The translations under genes were made by a program, and so were the position numbers. 64,000 bases of DNA, taken from positions 124,001 through 188,000 of the forward strand of contig CANQFA010000001.1 in NCBI GenBank assembly GCA_947597925.1. The letters are read 5' to 3'. Under the pieces are notes generated by a model. The model was not told where the DNA came from. It saw only the letters and a list, made by a program, of their open reading frames with translations, and did not search any database. Every line of letters begins with the position of its first letter. Position 1 is the first letter of the stretch. Shown here piece by piece: positions 34,292 through 42,191 of the stretch. The stretch is from an uncultured Clostridia bacterium. GTDB taxonomy: Bacteria > Bacillota > Clostridia > Christensenellales > Borkfalkiaceae.

Positions 34292-34435
34292 ATGCATAAG
34301 GGTGCGGAAAAGACGCATACTGTGTGCATGAAAGAGGGAAAAGACAGGGGCAAGAGCGCGAGCGATCTCGCGTGGGAGCTCTTCGAAAAGACGGGAAACT
34401 ACAGCTATTACATGCTCTACAAGAGATTGAAGTAA
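34292..34435 (+). CDS. yqzL: YqzL-like small protein between era and recO
   Basis: A 47-residue frame, too short for most gene finders. The C-terminal part SDLAWELFEKTGNYSYYMLYKRLK (positions 24-47) has the YqzL pattern (LxWxLFExTGxxxxYLLYK). The second ATG at 34328 would give a 35-residue form; ribosome sites are weak for both. It fills the exact place of yqzL in Bacillus, between era and recO. Function is unknown in the family. Confidence 0.65.
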   Translation: MHKGAEKTHTVCMKEGKDRGKSASDLAWELFEKTGNYSYYMLYKRLK

Positions 34436-34436
34436 C

Positions 34437-35144
34437 ATGGCGGAATTCAAGGCAGACGCGCTTCTTCTGAGGGCGGCGGACTATCGGGAAAACGATAAGA
34501 TGCTCACCCTGCTCACCGCGGAGCGCGGCAAACTCAGTGCGGGCATCCGCGGCGTGAGAAAGTCGGGCGCAAAGCTCGGCTTCGCCGCGCAGCCCTTTTC
34601 CTTTGCGGAATATGTCCTCGCCGAGCGGGGCGGGCGGTACACCGTGACGCAGGCCGCCCTCCACGAGAGCTTTTTCGGCCTCCGCGGGGACCTCAACCGC
34701 TTCTATGCGGGGGCCGCCGTCACCGAGGCCGCAGACCTCTTTTCCATGGAGGAGATGCCCGCGGGCGACCTGCTGATCGCCGCCGTATCCGCCCTGAAGG
34801 ATGCCGAGACGGGGGATGCTCCCCGCGCCCTCCTCGCCTACTATCTCCGCATTCTGACCGCAGCGGGGTACCCCGTGTCCGCGTCGGACTGTCCCATTTG
34901 CGGAAAACCCATCGCGGGAAGGCTCTTTTTCGACCTCGCCATAGGCGCCTTTACCTGCGCGGAATGCGCCCGCGGCGTGCCTGCGAGCGAGGTGACTTAC
35001 CGCACGATCGGGCATCTCCTCACGGGAGAGGGGGAGTCGGAGGAGGACGGCGTGAAGCGGGGGCTCCGCCTCATGCGCGCGTACATAGCATATCACACGG
35101 ATGCCCGTCTCGTGGCACTCGGGCAGCTCCTCGGCGAACTGTAA
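34437..35144 (+). CDS. recO: DNA repair protein RecO
   Basis: Recombination mediator of 235 residues that helps RecA load on SSB-coated DNA. An N-terminal OB domain (1-80; DALLLRAADYRENDKMLTLLT) is followed by a helical domain containing a zinc motif CPICGK...CAECA (about 152-180). It starts one base after the yqzL stop. It ends the operon; the next gene has its own promoter. Confidence 0.92.
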   Translation: MAEFKADALLLRAADYRENDKMLTLLTAERGKLSAGIRGVRKSGAKLGFAAQPFSFAEYVLAERGGRYTVTQAALHESFFGLRGDLNRFYAGAAVTEAADLFSMEEMPAGDLLIAAVSALKDAETGDAPRALLAYYLRILTAAGYPVSASDCPICGKPIAGRLFFDLAIGAFTCAECARGVPASEVTYRTIGHLLTGEGESEEDGVKRGLRLMRAYIAYHTDARLVALGQLLGEL

Positions 35145-35200
35145 GTCCGCCGCAAAATGAGAATTTCGCGAAAAACCTAAAAATTCCTCTCCAAAATCGG

Positions 35201-35229
35201 TTGACAAGCCCCGCAGACTGTGATACACT
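35201..35229 (+). promoter_or_regulatory. Promoter of rpmG-secE-nusG-rplK-rplA
   Basis: TTGACA (35201-35206), 17 bp, TACACT (35224-35229). Confidence 0.85.
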
Positions 35230-35280
35230 CATTGTAACGCACCTGAGGGGTGTAATTTTTTTGTATGGGGTTTTTACGCA

Positions 35281-35445
35281 ATGGCTGTCAAATCTATGCG
35301 CATGAAGGTCACCTTTGAGTGCACCGAGTGCAAGAACAGGAATTACGATAGCTTCAAGAACAAGAGGAACGATCCGGACCGCCTTGAGCTCAAGAAGTAC
35401 TGTCCCGTCTGCAAGAAGCACACGGTCCACAAGGAATCCAAGTAA
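35281..35445 (+). CDS. rpmG: Ribosomal protein L33
   Basis: Small ribosomal protein of 54 residues. Two CxxC pairs, [11 protein letters not shown] and [15 protein letters not shown], form the zinc ribbon (zinc-binding form of L33). Rich in Lys/Arg, with the typical [16 protein letters not shown] stretch. There is no close Shine-Dalgarno; GGGG lies about 14 nt upstream of the ATG. Its place before secE and nusG is standard in Firmicutes. Confidence 0.95.
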   Translation: MAVKSMRMKVTFECTECKNRNYDSFKNKRNDPDRLELKKYCPVCKKHTVHKESK

Positions 35446-35462
35446 GATCTCGGAGAGGAATC

Positions 35463-35723
35463 ATGGCTAAGAAAGAAATGGAGAAGAAGGGCGAGAAGGT
35501 CGAGAAGGGCAAGAAGAAGCCCGGCTTTTTCGCGAATTGCTGGAAGAGGCTCAAGGAGACCTTTTCCGAGCTCAAGCGCGTCACGTGGCCTACATTCGGG
35601 ACTGCGGTCAAGTCCACGGGCATCGTGCTCGTCATCGTCCTCATTTTCCTCGTCATCATGACGGCCGTCAATATCGGTTTCACCTACCTGCTGGAGTTTT
35701 TGACATCTCTGGGGGTCAGCTGA
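35463..35723 (+). CDS. secE: Preprotein translocase subunit SecE
   Basis: Essential small subunit of the SecYEG channel, 86 residues. A long Lys-rich N-terminal extension precedes the conserved amphipathic helix (FSELKRVTWPTFGTAVKSTG) and one membrane segment (IVLVIVLIFLVIMTAVNIGF). GAGAGGA precedes the ATG. The stop overlaps the nusG start (TGATG). Confidence 0.95.
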   Translation: MAKKEMEKKGEKVEKGKKKPGFFANCWKRLKETFSELKRVTWPTFGTAVKSTGIVLVIVLIFLVIMTAVNIGFTYLLEFLTSLGVS

Positions 35724-36295
35724 TGTTGCCCATTACCGATACCGAGCCGAGGTGGTATATCCTGCATACCTATTCGGGATATGAACTTCTGGTGCGGGAG
35801 AGTCTCTTCAGGCTCATTGAAAACAATAATTTAGGCGACCAGATCTTCGACGTCAAGATCCCCATGGAGCAGACCATAGAGGAGAAGGCAAACGGCAAAA
35901 AGAAGGTCGTGGAGCGCAAGCTCCTCCCCTGCTATGTCTTCATCAAGATGATCTACTCCAACCAGCTCTGGTACCTCGTGACGAATACGCGCGGGGTGAC
36001 AGGCTTTGTGGGTCCGCAGGGAAGACCGATCCCCATGAAGGACGAGGAGATCCGCAAGATGCGCCTCGAGGACTTCGTGGTGGACGCCGATTTCAAGGCG
36101 GGCGACCGCGTCACCATCGACAACGGACCTCTGGAGGGCTTCATCGGCACCATCCGCGAGGTCAACGACGAGACGCAGCGCGCGCGGGTCAATATCACGA
36201 TGTTCGGACGCGAGCAGGACGTCGAGGTCGAATACGTGCAGATGACCAAGATCTCCCCCGACGCGGTGGAAGTTCCCCGCGACGAGGAAGACTGA
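35723..36295 (+). CDS. nusG: Transcription termination/antitermination protein NusG
   Basis: NusG of 190 residues. The NGN domain (1-115; WYILHTYSGYELLVRESL) contacts RNA polymerase; the KOW domain at the C terminus contains FKAGDRVTIDNGPLEGFIGTI. The start at 35723 overlaps the secE stop. This arrangement is the conserved secE-nusG pair. Longer frames reaching back to 35537 are inside secE. Confidence 0.96.
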   Translation: MLPITDTEPRWYILHTYSGYELLVRESLFRLIENNNLGDQIFDVKIPMEQTIEEKANGKKKVVERKLLPCYVFIKMIYSNQLWYLVTNTRGVTGFVGPQGRPIPMKDEEIRKMRLEDFVVDADFKAGDRVTIDNGPLEGFIGTIREVNDETQRARVNITMFGREQDVEVEYVQMTKISPDAVEVPRDEED

Positions 36296-36392
36296 GTTTG
36301 TCTCCGCACGGGTCCGCAGGGGCCCGTATGGAAGTGGGAGAGGCGGTAAATCTTTTCTGCCGTCTTGTATGAACCACAGATAGGAGTTTTTT
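36296..36392 (+). promoter_or_regulatory. nusG-rplK spacer, possible leader element
   Basis: A GTGGGAGAGGCGG...CTGCCG...ACCAC arrangement resembles the short conserved element often seen before rplK in Firmicutes. No promoter is evident; regulation is inferred only. Confidence 0.3.
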
Positions 36393-36818
36393 ATGGCAAA
36401 GAAAGTTACCGCAGTCGTCAAACTGCAGCTTCCCGCCGGCAAAGCGACCCCCGGTCCCCCCGTGGGCTCCACGCTCGGCCCGCACGGGATCAACATCCCC
36501 GGCTTCACGAAGGAATTCAATGCGCGTACGGCAAGCCAGGACGGGCTCATCATCCCCGTCGTCATGACCATCTATGCCGACCGCTCGTTTACCTTCATCC
36601 TGAAGACGCCGCCCGCACCCGTCCTCATCAAGAAGGCGCTCGGGCTCGAGACGGCCTCCGCCACCCCCAACAAGGTGAAGGTAGGCAAGCTCACCAAGGC
36701 GCAGGTCGAGGAGATCGCGAAGACCAAGATGCCCGATCTCAACTGCTCCACGCTCGAATCGGCCATGAGCATGATCAAGGGCACCGCCCGCAGCATGGGC
36801 ATCACCGTAGAGGAATAA
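36393..36818 (+). CDS. rplK: Ribosomal protein L11
   Basis: L11 of the large subunit GTPase-associated centre, 141 residues. N-terminal [29 protein letters not shown] is the thiostrepton-binding proline-rich region; the C-terminal rRNA-binding domain ends [29 protein letters not shown] is spaced before the ATG. It is followed by rplA after 13 bases. Confidence 0.98.
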   Translation: MAKKVTAVVKLQLPAGKATPGPPVGSTLGPHGINIPGFTKEFNARTASQDGLIIPVVMTIYADRSFTFILKTPPAPVLIKKALGLETASATPNKVKVGKLTKAQVEEIAKTKMPDLNCSTLESAMSMIKGTARSMGITVEE

Positions 36819-36831
36819 GGAGGAGAGCGTC

Positions 36832-37521
36832 ATGAAAAACGGTAAGAAATATCTCGACAGCCTCAAATCCTATGACAAGACCAAGGCGTACGATGCCACC
36901 GAAGCGATGGGACTCGTCCTCGCCAATGCGAAGGCGAAGTTCGATGAGACGGTGGAACTCCATGTGCGTCTCGGCATCGACCCCCGCCAGGCAGACCAGC
37001 AGGTCCGCGGCGTGCTCGTCCTCCCCAACGGTACCGGTAAGACCAAGACCGTCCTCGTCATCGCAAAGGGCGAGCGTGCGGATGCCGCACAGGCGGCGGG
37101 AGCCGATTTCGTCGGCGCCGAAGAGATGATCCAGAAGATCCAGACCGAGAACTGGTTCGGATTCGACGTCATGATCACCACGCCCGACATGATGGGCGTC
37201 GTGGGACGCATCGGCCGTATCCTCGGCCCCAAGGGCCTCATGCCCAACCCCAAGTCGGGCACCGTGACCATGGACGTCGCCAAGGCGGTCGCCGAGGTCA
37301 AGGCAGGTAAAGTGGAGTACCGTCTCGACAAGACGGCCATCATCCACTGCCCCATCGGCAAGAAGAGCTTCGGCGTCGATAAGCTCATGGAGAACTTTAC
37401 GGCGCTCATGGACGCCATCGTGCGTGCCAAGCCCGCCGCAGCCAAGGGACAGTATGTGAAGAGCGTCACGCTGACTTCCACCATGGGCCCCGGCGTAAAA
37501 GTCGCCTATTCGAGAGGCTGA
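36832..37521 (+). CDS. rplA: Ribosomal protein L1
   Basis: L1 of the ribosomal L1 stalk, 229 residues. [20 protein letters not shown] and [22 protein letters not shown] are the hallmark segments. AGGAGAG precedes the ATG. The rplK-rplA pair ends here; the following L10 operon has its own promoter. Confidence 0.98.
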   Translation: MKNGKKYLDSLKSYDKTKAYDATEAMGLVLANAKAKFDETVELHVRLGIDPRQADQQVRGVLVLPNGTGKTKTVLVIAKGERADAAQAAGADFVGAEEMIQKIQTENWFGFDVMITTPDMMGVVGRIGRILGPKGLMPNPKSGTVTMDVAKAVAEVKAGKVEYRLDKTAIIHCPIGKKSFGVDKLMENFTALMDAIVRAKPAAAKGQYVKSVTLTSTMGPGVKVAYSRG

Positions 37522-37546
37522 TTTTTCCCCGCCCGCACAAAATCGC

Positions 37547-37575
37547 TTGACAGGCACACAGAAGTGTGCTACAAT
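37547..37575 (+). promoter_or_regulatory. Promoter of rplJ-rplL
   Basis: TTGACA (37547-37552), 17 bp, TACAAT (37570-37575). Confidence 0.88.
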
Positions 37576-37581
37576 CAAACC

Positions 37582-37730
37582 GTCAATTGACCGCAGACAA
37601 CGGGTGCAGAGATGCTCAATATCCCGTCGAGGTCGGACTTCGAGGCATACTTTGCTGCGAACCGCTCCGTACGTCTGCTACGGAGCTTTCTTTTTCTCAA
37701 ATACGGGTTCAGACCCGAAAGGAGGTACCC
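37582..37730 (+). promoter_or_regulatory. L10 leader (autoregulatory mRNA leader)
   Basis: A 150-nt untranslated leader between a promoter and rplJ. In Firmicutes this place holds the L10 leader, which binds the L10-(L12)4 complex. Here a GGAG-bearing hairpin (CTCCGTACG...GCTACGGAG) followed by a T-rich run, and the conserved position, support the call. Exact fold not computed. Confidence 0.7.
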
Positions 37731-38228
37731 ATGTCGGCAAATTTTGAGGCAAAAAAGGTCGTGGTCGAAGAGATCAAGGAAAAGATCGGCGCCGCCAAGT
37801 CCGTCGTGCTCGCGCACTATGAGCGCCTGACGGTCAAGGAAGTCACCGACCTTCGGAACCGCTTCAGAGTCGCCGGATGCGAGTACAAGGTGTACAAAAA
37901 TACCCTTGTCAGAAAGGCATTCGATGAGCTGGGCGTCACCGATTTCGACAGCGATCTGAACGGCGCGACGGCATTTGTCTTCTGCCCCGATGAGACGAGC
38001 GGCTGCTCCATCATCGCCAAGGCAGTCAAGGAGGCACCCGCCCTCGCGGAAAAGATCGTCCCGAAGAGCGCCTATGTAAACGGCGCCTACGTGGATGCGG
38101 AAGGAGTCAAGAGACTTGCGGCGATCCCTTCGAGAGAGGTATTGCTTGCCATGCTGGTCGGCTGCCTGCAGTCGCCCATCGCGAAACTTGCGTACGCCCT
38201 GAAGGCGGTCGCAGACCAAAAATCTTAA
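37731..38228 (+). CDS. rplJ: Ribosomal protein L10
   Basis: Stalk base protein of 165 residues that anchors L7/L12 dimers. The N-terminal rRNA-binding domain includes AKSVVLAHYERLTVKEVTDLRNRFR and the family's KVYKNTLVRKAF motif; the C-terminal helix binds L12. GGAGGTACCC precedes the ATG at 37731, which removes the longer frame that runs through the leader. Confidence 0.97.
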   Translation: MSANFEAKKVVVEEIKEKIGAAKSVVLAHYERLTVKEVTDLRNRFRVAGCEYKVYKNTLVRKAFDELGVTDFDSDLNGATAFVFCPDETSGCSIIAKAVKEAPALAEKIVPKSAYVNGAYVDAEGVKRLAAIPSREVLLAMLVGCLQSPIAKLAYALKAVADQKS

Positions 38229-38243
38229 TTTTATCGGAGGTAA

Positions 38244-38624
38244 ATGAAAATGGATATCCAGAAATTTCTCGAAGAAGTAGAGAAGATGACCGTGGTCGAG
38301 CTCAACGAGCTCATTAAGGCCTTTGAGGAGAAGTTCGGCGTGTCTGCCGCCGCTCCCGTCGCCGTCGCCGGTGCGGGCGCAGGTGCCGCAGAGGCCGCTC
38401 CTCAGGAAGAGGAGAAGACGGAGTTCGACGTCGTCCTCAAGGACTTCGGCGCCAACAAGATCGGCGTCATCAAGGTCGTCCGCGAACTCACCGGTCTCGG
38501 CCTTGCCGATGCGAAGAAGGCAGTCGAGTCCCTCGGCGTCATCAAGGAGCAGGTCCCGAAGGCCGATGCAGAGGCTGCCGTCGCCAAGCTCAAGGAAGCA
38601 GGCGCCACCGCTGAACTCAAGTAA
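38244..38624 (+). CDS. rplL: Ribosomal protein L7/L12
   Basis: Stalk protein of 126 residues. N-terminal dimerisation domain ([24 protein letters not shown]), Ala/Gly-rich hinge and C-terminal domain with [21 protein letters not shown] and [21 protein letters not shown] lies directly before the ATG; a second ATG two codons later is possible. Followed by a terminator. Confidence 0.98.
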   Translation: MKMDIQKFLEEVEKMTVVELNELIKAFEEKFGVSAAAPVAVAGAGAGAAEAAPQEEEKTEFDVVLKDFGANKIGVIKVVRELTGLGLADAKKAVESLGVIKEQVPKADAEAAVAKLKEAGATAELK

Positions 38625-38636
38625 CTTGCGATTTCG

Positions 38637-38665
38637 AAAACCGCACCCCATGGTGCGGTTTTTTG
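38637..38665 (+). terminator. rplL terminator
   Basis: Stem ACCGCACC/GGTGCGGT followed by six T. Confidence 0.88.
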
Positions 38666-38747
38666 CGCTACGGTGTGCATCTTTCCGCGAAAAGTCTCCC
38701 GCGCGCGCAACTTCGCACAATTTTCACGCCGTATCCACCGAAAACGC

Positions 38748-38776
38748 TTGACGAAAGGGCAAATTACGGGTAAAAT
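38748..38776 (+). promoter_or_regulatory. Promoter of the cyclophilin-like lipoprotein gene
   Basis: TTGACG (38748-38753), 17 bp, TAAAAT (38771-38776). An in-frame ATG lies 8 nt after the -10 (38785), ahead of the SD-preceded GTG at 38821. Confidence 0.75.
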
Positions 38777-38820
38777 AGGAATATATGGAAGTCTGCACTC
38801 TGCAGACGCAGGAGGCATTT

Positions 38821-39786
38821 GTGAAACATCCTTTCCTTCGCCGCGCAGCCGCGGTCTTTGCATCGGCGGCCCTCACCGTGGGCACCCTGATGGCGTTCGC
38901 GGGCTGCTCTACCGATCACCCCGAAGTGACCATTACCTACACCTTCAACGGGAAGGACTATCAAGTGGAATATGTCCTCTCCCGTCTCGATGCTCCCGCC
39001 ACCGTGCAGCACTTCATCGAGCTCGCCGACGCGGGCTTCTACGACGGGACCTGCATCCACGACTACAATGACACCGGGCTCTACGGCGGCGGCTACTACC
39101 TCTCCGACCCCGACGACGGCAGCCACTATGACTACTCCGCCGACATGGGACTCAAGTCCTTCGAACTCGAAGAGATCAACTATTTCGAGACCGTGCAGGA
39201 TCTGGAGGACGCGGGCAATGCCTTTACGCAGTCCGTCTGGGCGACGGCGGGCACGGCAGAGGACCCCGAGAAGGGCGACGGGATCTATACCGTCTACGGC
39301 GAACAGCGCGGCAAGGTGGACAACCAGTACGGCCGCGACTACACGCACAGCACGGGCGCCCTCGTCATGTACTATACCGAGAAGGGCAGCGGGCAAAATG
39401 TCGTCATCTCCCGCGCGGACGGCGGCAAGAACAATGACAACCGCCCCCTCCAGTACGAGGACTATGTGACGAACAGCGCGACCTCCCTCTTCTATACCTA
39501 CACGGGATCGAGCACCAGCTCCGACCTCGAGCGCAAGTACTGCGTCTTCGGCAAGGCGAAGGACTATGACGCGCAGATGAAGAACGGCCTCCTCGCCGCC
39601 ATCAAGGAGTACACCTCCGAGCAAGAGGACGAGGATGAGGAGTACGACTTCACCACGACGCAGGACATGCCGCTCAACCGCTACGACCGTTTCGCGAGCA
39701 TCCGCACCGAAGGCCGCAGGGCAGAGTTTTCCACGCCCGTGTCCATGCCCATCATCATCAAGTCGGTCAAGGTCACCAAGTATTGA
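38821..39786 (+). CDS. Cyclophilin-like lipoprotein, catalytic residue not conserved
   Basis: Exported protein of 321 residues. A signal peptide (1-26) ends with LMAFAGC, a lipobox-like site. The body shows cyclophilin features: VQHFIELADAGFYDGTCIH matches NFxxLxxxGFYdGtxFHR, then GGGYYLSDP and GALVMYYTE for the second half of the barrel. The catalytic Arg of FHR is Asp here, and long acidic insertions occur near the C terminus (EQEDEDEEY). It is probably a peptidyl-prolyl isomerase homologue acting as a chaperone or binding protein. The GTG at 38821 follows AGGAGG; the ATG at 38785 would add 12 residues. Confidence 0.75.
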   Translation: MKHPFLRRAAAVFASAALTVGTLMAFAGCSTDHPEVTITYTFNGKDYQVEYVLSRLDAPATVQHFIELADAGFYDGTCIHDYNDTGLYGGGYYLSDPDDGSHYDYSADMGLKSFELEEINYFETVQDLEDAGNAFTQSVWATAGTAEDPEKGDGIYTVYGEQRGKVDNQYGRDYTHSTGALVMYYTEKGSGQNVVISRADGGKNNDNRPLQYEDYVTNSATSLFYTYTGSSTSSDLERKYCVFGKAKDYDAQMKNGLLAAIKEYTSEQEDEDEEYDFTTTQDMPLNRYDRFASIRTEGRRAEFSTPVSMPIIIKSVKVTKY

Positions 39787-39823
39787 TCAATGTCCTTTGC
39801 GGGCATCTCACAGAGATAAGAGC

Positions 39824-39857
39824 AAAGCGGTTCGGCATTCGCCCGGGCCGCTTTTTT
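39824..39857 (+). terminator. Terminator after the cyclophilin-like gene
   Basis: Stem AAGCGG/CCGCTT with a GC-rich upper part and six T. Confidence 0.75.
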
Positions 39858-39887
39858 CGTGTCGAAAAGTTTGAGTGCGATAAGGTC

Positions 39888-39916
39888 TTGACATGGCGAT
39901 TTTGAGATGATATAGT
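39888..39916 (+). promoter_or_regulatory. Retained promoter of the ABC transporter remnant
   Basis: TTGACA (39888-39893), 17 bp, TATAGT (39911-39916). It aligns with the parent promoter at 24320-24348 including the 10 nt before the ATG; the -10 has lost one consensus A. Confidence 0.7.
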
Positions 39917-39926
39917 TGACGTCGGT

Positions 39927-40218
39927 ATGATTCCGGTTAAGGGACTGACAAAGGTATATAAGAGCCGCAAGAGCGGTCGCGCTCTACATTCCGGGCTCTT
40001 TCGTCTTTATCGGCCTCGCCAATCAGGTGCCGGTGCTCTCGCTCAATGAACTCACCAAGGCGACTCCGGTGCTGAATGTCTCCTTCCTCGTCATCAAGTG
40101 GAGTTATATCCTGCAAAACTGCGCGCCGGCCTGCCTGATCATGGCAGTGTCCTTCCTCGTGCCCATGCAGCGATTGCGATTCATCAAGCCCGCGAATGTC
40201 ATCAAGGCGAAGGAGTGA
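39927..40218 (+). pseudogene. Internal-deletion remnant of a MacB-like ABC transporter
   Basis: Copy of the gene at 24359 that keeps the promoter, about the first 17 codons ([17 protein letters not shown]) and the last 80 codons ([11 protein letters not shown] to FIKPANVIKAKE), joined near 39978-39985. About 2.3 kb of the ATPase and permease are missing, and the two parts are out of frame (292 bases). Divergence from the parent (for example NQVPVLSLNEL against [11 protein letters not shown]) shows this was once a separate paralogue rather than a recent duplication. Not functional as a transporter. Confidence 0.85.
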
Positions 40219-40235
40219 TTGCTGCAAAATCAAAT

Positions 40236-40265
40236 AAAAGGCTGCCGAAACTTCGGCAGCCTTTT
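40236..40265. terminator. Bidirectional terminator
   Basis: Stem AAAAGGCTGCCGAA/TTCGGCAGCCTTTT, shared by the remnant and the converging gene at 40265-41143. Confidence 0.82.
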
Positions 40266-41143
40266 CAGATGGGGGTGAGGTTGGAGATCCTTCCGTCCTC
40301 CTCCTGCGTGAGACGGTAGTAGCGCACGGAGAAGACGCGCTCGCGGAGGGGATAGACGAGCCCCGCAATATCCGCCCTGTCCGTGGCGACGACCTCGCGG
40401 AAGGGGCCGAGAAACTCCCTGAGCGCGTCCGCCTTTTCCCGTAGGCATTCGGCGAGATAGGGGAGGGGATCGCCGCCGAAGAGGACGGCCTCGAGCAGGG
40501 CGACGGGGTAGAGTTCGCGCGGCGCCGTGCGGCCCTCGAGGAGGGTGCAGGAGACGAGCTTGCCGCCCTCATAGCGGCAGAGCGCGGTGTGGCGGAGGCA
40601 GTCATGTAGGGGGACTTTTGCCGAAACAGAAGGCCCTCTCTCGGTCACGGTACCCTCCGACGAGGTCAGGACCTCTCCCCTCTCCGAGATGAAGCAAAAA
40701 TTTTGCGGCGCCTCGAGGAGGAAACAGTCCCCCGCGCGGGAGATCTTTGCCTCCGCAAACGCCTCGGGAAGGTCGGCGAGGAAGAAGCCCTCCTTGCCCT
40801 GCAGGGAGAGGTGCACGCCGCCCTGCCGGTAGAGGGTGAGCAGGACATCGCCCTGCCGCTCCTGCAGGATGGGCCGAAGTTCGCTCCCTTCCCGCACGAA
40901 GCCGTATACATAGACCGCGGTGCACTCCCCCGTGAGGTAGAGGCGCACCCCCTCGGGCGGATGCAGGAAAAATTCTTCATCGAGGAGAAAGCGCACGGGG
41001 ACAAAGCCCGGTGAGATGAACTCCGCGAGGTGGGCATCGGCAGGGGAGAGCTCGAGGAAGCGCTCGTGCCCGTCCACCGCGCCGAGGAAGAGCCCGCTCA
41101 CGAAGCAGCGGCAGGGGATCTCGGATAAAAAACAAATTCGCAT
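40265..41143 (-). CDS. Unknown 292-residue protein
   Basis: I do not recognise this protein. It has no signal peptide, membrane segment or enzyme motif. It alternates short beta-prone runs (AVYVYGFVREG, DVLLTLYRQGGVHLSLQG, CFLLEAPQNFCFISERGEV) with turns, suggesting a mostly beta architecture, then a helical C-terminal part (YPVALLEAVLFGGDPLPYLAECLREKADALREFLG by position about 212-246). AGAGGA abuts the ATG and the possible promoter (TTGACA at about 41179 and TACATA at 41156-41161) leaves only a few leader bases. It is divergent from the Myb-like gene. Confidence 0.7.
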   Translation of the reverse strand: MRICFLSEIPCRCFVSGLFLGAVDGHERFLELSPADAHLAEFISPGFVPVRFLLDEEFFLHPPEGVRLYLTGECTAVYVYGFVREGSELRPILQERQGDVLLTLYRQGGVHLSLQGKEGFFLADLPEAFAEAKISRAGDCFLLEAPQNFCFISERGEVLTSSEGTVTERGPSVSAKVPLHDCLRHTALCRYEGGKLVSCTLLEGRTAPRELYPVALLEAVLFGGDPLPYLAECLREKADALREFLGPFREVVATDRADIAGLVYPLRERVFSVRYYRLTQEEDGRISNLTPI

Positions 41144-41208
41144 TCCTCTATGAGATATGTATATTGCGATACAATTATGTCAAAAACCTTTCCGAGGTGA
41201 AGACCATG

Positions 41209-41772
41209 AATAAAATCAACGGCTACACGGAAGAGGAGGCCATCGGCTTGATCGAGTACATCTACGAGGGAAAACATGCGGGCAAGACGCTCTCCTATCT
41301 CTTCGAGACCTACGGCGCGGCGCACAGCCGTGCGAAGGGGAGCGTGCGCAACTATTACTACGCCTTCCTGAAGCGCACCGACGACGACAGAGTGCGGCGC
41401 ATCCTCGAGGGCAAGGGGCTCTCCGCGGGCGTCATCCGTCCCTTTACGGAGGAGGAGACAGAGGAGCTCCTCGAAAAGGTCGTAGACGGGAGGTCGCGCG
41501 GACTCTCGGTGCGCAGGGCTCTGAAGGAGGCCTCGGGCGGGGACGAGAAGCTCATGCTCCGCATGCAAAATAAGTACCGCAACCTCCTCAAAAAGCAGCC
41601 AGAAAGAGTGGAGCGCGCAGCAAAGGCGGCAGGCATGTCCGAGATCAACCCCTTCTTAAAGCATCGTCTCGAGAAGGAGATCGACGCGCTCTATGCACGG
41701 ATCGCCGAGGGGCTCAAGGAGGAAAATGCCCGCCTCCGCGCCGAGATAGAGCGGCTTAAGGGCGAGAAATGA
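41209..41772 (+). CDS. Protein with two Myb/SANT-like repeats and a coiled coil (RsfA-like)
   Basis: Protein of 187 residues. Two related helical repeats are seen. One is at about 6-57 (GYTEEEAIGLIEYIYEGK ... GSVRNYYYAFLKR); the other at about 80-132 (PFTEEETEELLEKVVDGR ... MQNKYRNLLKK). Both have the T-E-E-E start and the N-x-Y-x-x-LK end of Myb/SANT-like domains, as in the Bacillus prespore regulator RsfA. The C terminus is a coiled coil (LKEENARLRAEIERLKGEK). It is likely DNA-binding and may be a sporulation regulator; target unknown. GAGGTGA supports the ATG at 41209 over 41164. Confidence 0.65.
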   Translation, partial: NKINGYTEEEAIGLIEYIYEGKHAGKTLSYLFETYGAAHSRAKGSVRNYYYAFLKRTDDDRVRRILEGKGLSAGVIRPFTEEETEELLEKVVDGRSRGLSVRRALKEASGGDEKLMLRMQNKYRNLLKKQPERVERAAKAAGMSEINPFLKHRLEKEIDALYARIAEGLKEENARLRAEIERLKGEK

Positions 41773-41851
41773 GCCTTCCAACATCTCCCACACCGCGGCA
41801 TGCATAACCTCCGCGCCCTCCTCGCAAACTGAGAGCGGAGGATATGAAAGT

Positions 41852-42049
41852 ATGGAAAAATTATTTTGTCTCGGTGTAGCCCTCGGCATGGTCGGCGGCG
41901 CGCTCCTCGTGGCGAACAGCTATAAGGCGCGCTCCCTCGTCAAAAAGAGCCAGGCGGAGATTCTGCAAAAGGTAGACGAGATGATGGACGAGCGCTTAAA
42001 GAGCGACTCCCCCGACACGGAAAAGTCCGACAAAAAGCCCAAGAAGTAA
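41852..42049 (+). CDS. Small membrane-anchored protein
   Basis: Protein of 65 residues: one N-terminal hydrophobic helix (LFCLGVALGMVGGALLVA) followed by a basic, polar tail (KARSLVKKSQAEILQKVDEMMDER ... KKPKK, about 25-65). It resembles YtxH-like small proteins, but the match is too short to name. GGAGG lies about 12 nt before the ATG. A terminator follows at 42082-42119. Function unknown. Confidence 0.6.
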   Translation: MEKLFCLGVALGMVGGALLVANSYKARSLVKKSQAEILQKVDEMMDERLKSDSPDTEKSDKKPKK

Positions 42050-42081
42050 AAAGGAAGTAAAAAAGGAACAGAAAAAAAGAG

Positions 42082-42119
42082 CAGGACGGAAGGCATCCCT
42101 TCCGCCCTGTCTGTTTTTT
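42082..42119 (+). terminator. Terminator before ruvX
   Basis: Stem CAGGACGGAAGG/CCTTCCGCCCTG with one mismatch, then CTGTTTTTT. Confidence 0.82.
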
Positions 42120-42156
42120 CGCTCTTTCGGGAGAGATATATTTTCTTATAAATCGA

Positions 42157-42185
42157 TTGTAATTTTTCCGCGGAAGTGGTATACT
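42157..42185 (+). promoter_or_regulatory. ruvX promoter, predicting a leaderless mRNA
   Basis: TTGTAA (42157-42162), 17 bp, TATACT (42180-42185). The ATG at 42192 is 6 nt after the -10. Confidence 0.75.
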
Positions 42186-42191
42186 CTACTT

